NCBI GenBank assembly: GCA_937915975.1
Contig: CALGGL010000094.1
Coordinates: 1 to 19,548, forward strand
Source of the DNA: an uncultured Lachnospiraceae bacterium
GTDB lineage: Bacteria; Bacillota; Clostridia; Lachnospirales; Lachnospiraceae
Length of the DNA: 19,548 bases
Reading direction: 5' to 3'
The notes beneath the pieces were generated by a model, which ran no database searches, was not told the DNA's origin, and worked only from the letters and a program-made list of their open reading frames with translations. Made by a program: the position numbers and the translations under genes. The number at the start of each line of letters is the position of its first letter. The stretch's first letter is position 1. Positions 15,127 to 19,548 of this stretch are shown in pieces.

Positions 15127-17319
15127 TCACTCTCCTATCTTTTCATTTTCAGTTGTCTCGGTTTCATCTCCGGCAGCTTCTTCATTTTCTTCCGTGGTTT
15201 CATCCTCCTGCTTTTTCATAGTTCCGTTGGCAAGGGATGAAACTGTATCCTTACGCTTTTTCCACGTCTTGTTACTGTCTATGGACGGCACCTTCGAGCC
15301 CTCCTCATATATGCTTATCAAATCCGCAAGCTTATCCGGACATTGATCTGACCAATATGCAGGATCACGATTGACAGCTTCACATACCGTGTAGATATAA
15401 TCAAGGTGCTCTGCATATACCTTGTTGCTCAGCACATTTTCTGTTCCGAGCACTGACTCAAGCTCCTTTAATACGGATAACGCATTATCATATTCGCCCA
15501 TCTGCTCATAGCAGTAAGCCTTTTTCATCATCTTGTTGTAATAGCTTGTATTGAAAATGTTATCATTATCACCACCATATCCTATCTCGCCGTTTTCTTC
15601 GACCTTTATATCAAGTATGGTAAGATAATCATCACAGTACGCTATAACCTCATCATAATATGTATATGCTTCAGACTCGTTTTCGCTTGTCTTGGCAAGC
15701 TGTTCGTAGATAACCGACAGATTATCATAATATGCATAATAATAATCGTTGGTGTTAAGCTTGGTGCCTGTATATTCATCCAAGTCCTCAACAGCCTGTG
15801 TCATTATCTCCTCTGCCTGCTTTGCAACACCTTCTGTATTGATGTATGTTGCATATATCTGTCCGATTGTTTTATAATTTATAAATTTGTTTTCATTCTG
15901 GTTTGTGTATTCGCGCTGATTGTACGCTGCAAAATCATTTATCTCTCCCAAAAGCTCATCTATATTAACAGATGTACTTGACAGAATAAGTGATACCGAA
16001 CCGTAATAATCAGCAAGCTCACCGAAGTTTTTATCCTTCTTATCCACCATATTGAAATACTTCGTAGCAGTCTTATAATCTCCCAGCTCATCAAAGTATG
16101 TAATAGCCATCTTATATAAGACCTCGTCGTTTTTATCGACATTTGCATAGCCTGACTTAATACGGTTAGCTACAACATTAAGTCCTGTCTGCAAATCAAG
16201 AGGTGTTGTTCCGTCCTCATTTATCTCATGAGATGCATCTATATATGTCTGAATAAATTTATCGTACGCCTCCGCATCGGTTCCGTCCAGCTCAAACGCT
16301 TTCTTGTACTCCTCTACTGCCTTTGCATAGTCCTCTTCAACCTTATACTCATTACCCGCCTCGATATAGGCATTGTAATTATCCATCTTTATCTTTTTTA
16401 ATCCCGTATAACCGATTATCGCTACTATCGCAGCAACAACCGTAAGCACCGATGTGGTTATAAATATTCCGAGCTTTCTTTTATTTTTCTTTCTGTGCGA
16501 ATCATCCAGCTCCGTATAATGCTCAAGGTCATATATAAGCTCCGAACAATTCTGATATCTTTTAGCCGGATCATCCTCAGTACACTTAAGAAGAATTTTT
16601 TCAAGTCCCGATGAAAGTGCCGGATTCATCTCTCTTATCGGATGAACACCGTAAGGAGGATCACAAGGATTATTTCCCGTAACCATATGATACATGGTTG
16701 CTCCCAAATTATATATATCGGTTCTTGCATCAGTATTATATATACCTCGTCCCTGTTTATCACCAAACTGCTCGGGTGCAGCATATCCTCTGGTACCGAG
16801 AGCTGTTGTATCCGCATTATTTTCTACATCATATTCCTTTGCGGTACCGAAATCTATAAGCTTAACTCCGCCCTCCGGCTTTATCATAACGTTGGACGGC
16901 TTCATATCTCTGTATATTACAGGAGGGTTCATATTGTGAAGATAATCCAACGCTCCCGCAAGCTGTATGCCCCACTCAACAACAAGTTCCTGAGATTGTG
17001 CACCTTCTTTTTTAAGTCTGTCGCTTATGGTTTCACCCTCGATAAAGTCCATAACAACATATATAGTATTATCCTGATTTATGATATCTACTATTCTCGG
17101 TAAAACAGGATGGTCAACATTCTTTAAAATGTTTGCCTCTCGCTCAAGGCCTTTAAGCAATGTCTTTGCAGACTTTGAGCCGTCATTTTTTATTTCCTTG
17201 ACAGCCCACTGCTTGTTGAGTCGGTTATCTCTCGCAAGGTAAACAATGGACATACCTCCACGGCCAACCTCTTTCCATATTTCATATTTACCGTCTAAAA
17301 CAGTACCTTCCTTAGTCAT
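15127..17319 (-). CDS. Transmembrane Ser/Thr protein kinase with external TPR-like region
   Basis: Hanks-type kinase of 730 residues. The cytoplasmic catalytic domain (about 10-268) has the glycine loop GRGGMS (19-24), ATP-binding K41, helix-C E61, catalytic YRDMKPSN (136-143, Tyr for the usual His), DFG (156-158), an activation loop with T171, T172 and T176, and APE (181-183). All essential residues are present. A basic patch (KKNKRK) leads into one membrane helix (about 284-306). The external part (about 312-690) contains TPR-like helix pairs, clearest at 313-350, 399-432 and 593-625, then an acidic tail ending in the cytosol-like sequence ETTENEKIGE. PASTA domains, usual in Gram-positive envelope kinases, are absent, so muropeptide binding by PASTA is not expected. 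GAAGGA precedes the ATG. It is flanked by its probable phosphatase and probable substrate genes. Confidence 0.93.
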   Translation of the reverse strand: MTKEGTVLDGKYEIWKEVGRGGMSIVYLARDNRLNKQWAVKEIKNDGSKSAKTLLKGLEREANILKNVDHPVLPRIVDIINQDNTIYVVMDFIEGETISDRLKKEGAQSQELVVEWGIQLAGALDYLHNMNPPVIYRDMKPSNVMIKPEGGVKLIDFGTAKEYDVENNADTTALGTRGYAAPEQFGDKQGRGIYNTDARTDIYNLGATMYHMVTGNNPCDPPYGVHPIREMNPALSSGLEKILLKCTEDDPAKRYQNCSELIYDLEHYTELDDSHRKKNKRKLGIFITTSVLTVVAAIVAIIGYTGLKKIKMDNYNAYIEAGNEYKVEEDYAKAVEEYKKAFELDGTDAEAYDKFIQTYIDASHEINEDGTTPLDLQTGLNVVANRIKSGYANVDKNDEVLYKMAITYFDELGDYKTATKYFNMVDKKDKNFGELADYYGSVSLILSSTSVNIDELLGEINDFAAYNQREYTNQNENKFINYKTIGQIYATYINTEGVAKQAEEIMTQAVEDLDEYTGTKLNTNDYYYAYYDNLSVIYEQLAKTSENESEAYTYYDEVIAYCDDYLTILDIKVEENGEIGYGGDNDNIFNTSYYNKMMKKAYCYEQMGEYDNALSVLKELESVLGTENVLSNKVYAEHLDYIYTVCEAVNRDPAYWSDQCPDKLADLISIYEEGSKVPSIDSNKTWKKRKDTVSSLANGTMKKQEDETTEENEEAAGDETETTENEKIGE

Positions 17320-17354
17320 ATTAAATCCTTCCCTACAAATATATCAAAAATATA

Positions 17355-18128
17355 TTATACCGTCTTTATAAGACCGACTGTAATATTATCCGATTCTCTT
17401 CTTTCTTTTACAAGTTCGGTAAGATATATGCATCCGTCCTTCATACTTTCCTCATCAGCTGCATTTTGAGGCCCGATTTTCGAAATGATTTCTTCCTCGG
17501 ATATCTGATGCCTAAAACCGTCCGAGCATATCAAATACACCGTATTAGGCATAATTATCCCTGTTGAAAAATCAGGTTCAACCACCTCGGACGCACCCAC
17601 GCATTGTAGCAAAACACTTCTTCTCGGATCCGTTTTTGACTGTTCTACAGTCATTCTTCCCGCTGCGATTTCCCTTGCTATAAATGTCTGATCATTCGTA
17701 AGCTGATACATATTTTTCCCTGTTATCTGATATATTCTACTATCGCCTACATGTACAATATGATATCTTCCTTTATATAGAAGAATTGCGGAAATTGTTG
17801 TTCCGAGCTGAAGATTATTCTCTTTTCCGTAATTGCCAAGCTTTATATTCTGATTTTGAATTATGGAATTCCATTCATCATTAAGATTGGCAGTGTTATA
17901 CTCGCCGTCTCTAACAGCTTCCATAAATGTGTGGTCAAACCAATTCATAAAAGCAAGTATTACTTCCTTACTTGCAAGCTCACCCTTGGCAAGACCTCCC
18001 ATTCCGTCACACACTATTCCAAATGCTGCCTGTCCGATATTTGTCTCTATTATTTTTATTCCCAGTGAATCCTGATTAGTCTTTTTTGTTAATCCTACAT
18101 CCGTATGATAAGCGGCGATAAAATTCAT
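17355..18128 (-). CDS. PP2C-family protein phosphatase
   Basis: Metal-dependent Ser/Thr phosphatase expected to reverse the action of the neighbouring kinase in the cytoplasm. The 257 residues carry all main PP2C motifs: NQDS (18-21), the metal-binding DGMGG (41-45), GTTISAIL (109-116), HVGDSRIY (126-133), SDGFRHQ (202-208), and ESDNITVGL (245-253, metal ligand D247). There is no membrane helix. The length is typical of the small bacterial PrpC/Stp type. GTGAGG lies 9 bases before the ATG. The kinase gene follows after 35 bases in the same direction, the standard kinase/phosphatase pairing. Confidence 0.93.
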   Translation of the reverse strand: MNFIAAYHTDVGLTKKTNQDSLGIKIIETNIGQAAFGIVCDGMGGLAKGELASKEVILAFMNWFDHTFMEAVRDGEYNTANLNDEWNSIIQNQNIKLGNYGKENNLQLGTTISAILLYKGRYHIVHVGDSRIYQITGKNMYQLTNDQTFIAREIAAGRMTVEQSKTDPRRSVLLQCVGASEVVEPDFSTGIIMPNTVYLICSDGFRHQISEEEIISKIGPQNAADEESMKDGCIYLTELVKERRESDNITVGLIKTV

Positions 18129-18158
18129 ACATCGTTACCTCACAAATTCTTTTGCTTC

Positions 18159-18170
18159 ACAAAATTTTGT
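18159..18170. promoter_or_regulatory. Perfect 12-base palindrome upstream of phosphatase gene
   Basis: ACAAAATTTTGT is a perfect palindrome 31 bases before the phosphatase start, in the longest gap inside this operon. It could be an operator, but AT-rich palindromes of this size also occur by chance. Confidence 0.3.
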
Positions 18171-18192
18171 ACTGTCCTTTATAATGTCATCC

Positions 18193-18219
18193 AGCCGGAC
18201 TATAAAATATAATCCGGCT
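18193..18219 (-). promoter_or_regulatory. Intercistronic hairpin after the FHA gene
   Basis: AGCCGGA and TCCGGCT form a GC-rich 7-bp stem. After one mismatch, a TATA/TATA inner stem continues it. It lies 9 bases past the FHA stop. No U-run follows on the minus strand, so an attenuator or message-stabilising hairpin is more likely than a full terminator. Confidence 0.5.
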
Positions 18220-18228
18220 ATGGCATAA

Positions 18229-19473
18229 TTATTCTTTTCTTAAAAGGAAGGTGAATTCTTCATCTCCCATTTTAACTGTTGTCTTGTTTTTAAGAAGAAC
18301 CTCTTTACCCGGTTCAAGCTCCACACCATTAAGATATGTATGATTGGTGGAGTTGTTGTCCTTAATGTAGTTTACTCCATCCTTCTGGACAATTATACAG
18401 TGAACTCTGCTTACAGCGGTATTATCGGTAATTGTATAATCCGCTTTCGATTCGGATTTTCCTATAGAAAACTCCGGCTTGGTTATATTGATTATTTCAC
18501 CTGTTTTTACCCTTACAAGATGAGGAACCGGCTTTGAACCGAGTTGACCTACAAGATCACCCATCATAGGTACAGGTCCGCCTGCCATCGGACTTGGAGT
18601 TTCCGGCTTCGGAACTTCCGGCTGTGGTATTCCCGACTGCGGTGCAGGAGCTCCCGGCTGAAGTGACATAGGTAATACAGGCTGTGGTACAGGGCCTTCT
18701 TCAGGTTTAACCGGAGTCGGTATCTCCTGTGTAGGCAATGTATCTTCTATAACAGGCTTAACCTCAGACATTGGTTTTGCTTCAGGTATCGGCTTAGCTT
18801 CAGGTATGGATGCAAAATCAGGAATCGGCTTAGCCTCCTCTTTTACTTCGTCCTTTACTTCTTCTATATTATCTTCTATTTTTTCTTCAATTTTTTCTTT
18901 TTTTTCATCTGTTTTTGCTTCAATTGACTCTTCCATCTTAGGCACAGGCTGACCCATCATAGGTGGTATTCCCTGTGGACCTTGGTTCTGTGGTGCAGCT
19001 CCCATCATTGGCGGCACTCCTACAGGAGGCATTCCCTGCGGCGGCATCTGTCCCATCATAGGTGGTACTCCTACAGGTCCTTTATTCTGTGGTGCAGCTC
19101 CCATCATTGGTGGCTGTCCCATAGGCGCCATTCCCTGCGGTGGCTGATTCTGTGGTTTAGCTCCCATCATTGGTGGCTGTCCCATAGGCGCCATTCCCTG
19201 CGGTGCCTGATTCTGTGGTTTAGCCCCCATCATTGGTGGCTGTCCCATAGGTGGCATTCCCTGCGGTGCCTGATTCTGTGGTTTAGCCCCCATCATTGGC
19301 GGCTGTCCCATAGGCGGCATTCCCTGTGGTGCCTGATTCTGTGGTGCAGCTCCCATCATTGGCGGCTGTCCCATAGGCGCCATTCCCATTGGAGGCATTC
19401 CCTGTGGCGGCATCTGTCCCATAGGCGCCATTCCCATCGGCATCTGTCCCATAGGCGGCTGCGAATTCTGCAT
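18229..19473 (-). CDS. FHA-domain protein with Met/Pro/Gly/Gln repeat region
   Basis: Phosphothreonine-binding adaptor. The 414 residues from this ATG comprise a low-complexity region (1-175) rich in PPMG, PPMMGA and PQNQ; a charged, possibly coiled segment (about 178-216, Glu/Lys-rich); a proline-rich linker (217-310); and a C-terminal FHA domain (about 319-414). The FHA core residues are intact: GKS (338-340), SRVH with S355, R356 and H358, and NSTNHTYLNG (374-383) where His replaces the usual Gly. No membrane helix is seen, so it should be cytoplasmic. The frame stays open for all 25 codons from this ATG to the window edge, and the nearest GGGAG is 11 bases away, so the real start may be upstream and the gene 5'-truncated. 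It heads the visible phosphatase/kinase/scaffold operon. Confidence 0.88.
   Translation of the reverse strand: MQNSQPPMGQMPMGMAPMGQMPPQGMPPMGMAPMGQPPMMGAAPQNQAPQGMPPMGQPPMMGAKPQNQAPQGMPPMGQPPMMGAKPQNQAPQGMAPMGQPPMMGAKPQNQPPQGMAPMGQPPMMGAAPQNKGPVGVPPMMGQMPPQGMPPVGVPPMMGAAPQNQGPQGIPPMMGQPVPKMEESIEAKTDEKKEKIEEKIEDNIEEVKDEVKEEAKPIPDFASIPEAKPIPEAKPMSEVKPVIEDTLPTQEIPTPVKPEEGPVPQPVLPMSLQPGAPAPQSGIPQPEVPKPETPSPMAGGPVPMMGDLVGQLGSKPVPHLVRVKTGEIINITKPEFSIGKSESKADYTITDNTAVSRVHCIIVQKDGVNYIKDNNSTNHTYLNGVELEPGKEVLLKNKTTVKMGDEEFTFLLRKE
19054..19368 (-). repeat. 63-base tandem repeat, five units, in the FHA gene
   Basis: The landmark GGCTGTCCCAT recurs at exact 63-base steps (from 19112, 19175, 19238, 19301 and 19364). 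Each unit encodes 21 residues beginning QPPMMGA and ending PMG; units start at Q36, Q57, Q78, Q99 and Q120. The first four are nearly identical and the fifth diverges after PQN. This fits unequal exchange or slippage, and unit number may vary among strains. Confidence 0.9.
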
Positions 19474-19548
19474 ATTATTAATTACTCCCAGCTTATTAAC
19501 CTTAATATTCTTATTCTGTCCCGAAGGTCCTCCTGCACTTATACTTGT

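Noticed and set aside
17296..17319. GTVL near the kinase N-terminus as an eleventh copy of the threonine motif
   Set aside because: This sequence just before DGKYE is common at the start of bacterial Hanks-type kinases and has a different spacing (T-V-L, not T-x-V-L).
15127..17319. PrkC/PknB-type PASTA kinase
   Set aside because: No PASTA repeat is visible in the external region, which is helical and TPR-like.
19054..19368. Regular 63-base repeats that could suggest a CRISPR array
   Set aside because: The repeats are contiguous without unique spacers, keep an open frame and encode a 21-residue unit of the FHA protein.

Overview
The window looks like a chromosomal segment of a Gram-positive anaerobe of the Clostridia, most likely Lachnospiraceae. 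This rests on moderately AT-rich DNA, strong AGGAGG-type ribosome binding sites, a SCIFF peptide/maturase pair (a clostridial marker), a fused SecDF, and a Ser/Thr kinase of the clostridial envelope type. The taxonomy is inferred from gene content only. No tRNA, rRNA, CRISPR array, insertion sequence or phage gene was recognised, and no gene-free stretch exceeds about 165 bases.

Positions 1-2622 (plus strand): the 3' part of a ClpX-type AAA+ unfoldase gene, a cytoplasmic glycerophosphodiester phosphodiesterase, and proC, closely spaced in one direction. A 122-base inverted repeat (2657-2778) separates proC from the convergent minus-strand genes.

Positions 2788-7140 (minus strand): a peptide-modification and export cassette. 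In transcription order it holds a small four-helix membrane protein (YrzE/TIGR04086-like), a good promoter, scfA (a 46-residue six-cysteine SCIFF precursor that is easily missed), scfB (its radical SAM maturase), and a fused secDF overlapping the end of scfB. Co-location suggests the thioether-bridged peptide is made next to, and perhaps exported with help from, the Sec machinery.

Positions 7231-9408 (minus): a HAD-family phosphatase, a PII-like small signalling protein, and a CPA2 cation/proton antiporter lacking its own regulatory domain. The last two are one base apart, which suggests the PII-like protein regulates the antiporter.

Positions 9490-19473 (minus): the most unusual part, a five-gene phosphothreonine-signalling cassette. 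In transcription order it encodes an FHA-domain protein with a Met/Pro/Gly/Gln tandem repeat, a PP2C phosphatase, a transmembrane Ser/Thr kinase with an external TPR-like region instead of PASTA domains, a single-pass membrane protein whose acidic tail carries ten copies of a [E/A]-T-[D/T]-[I/V]-L motif, and a surface protein of about 1,570 residues built of Ig-like repeats. The simplest model is that the kinase phosphorylates the threonine array, the FHA protein docks on it, the phosphatase resets it, and the large Ig protein is the surface output or sensor. This model is inference. Its strongest sequence support is the repeated threonine motif encoded directly beside kinase, phosphatase and FHA genes.
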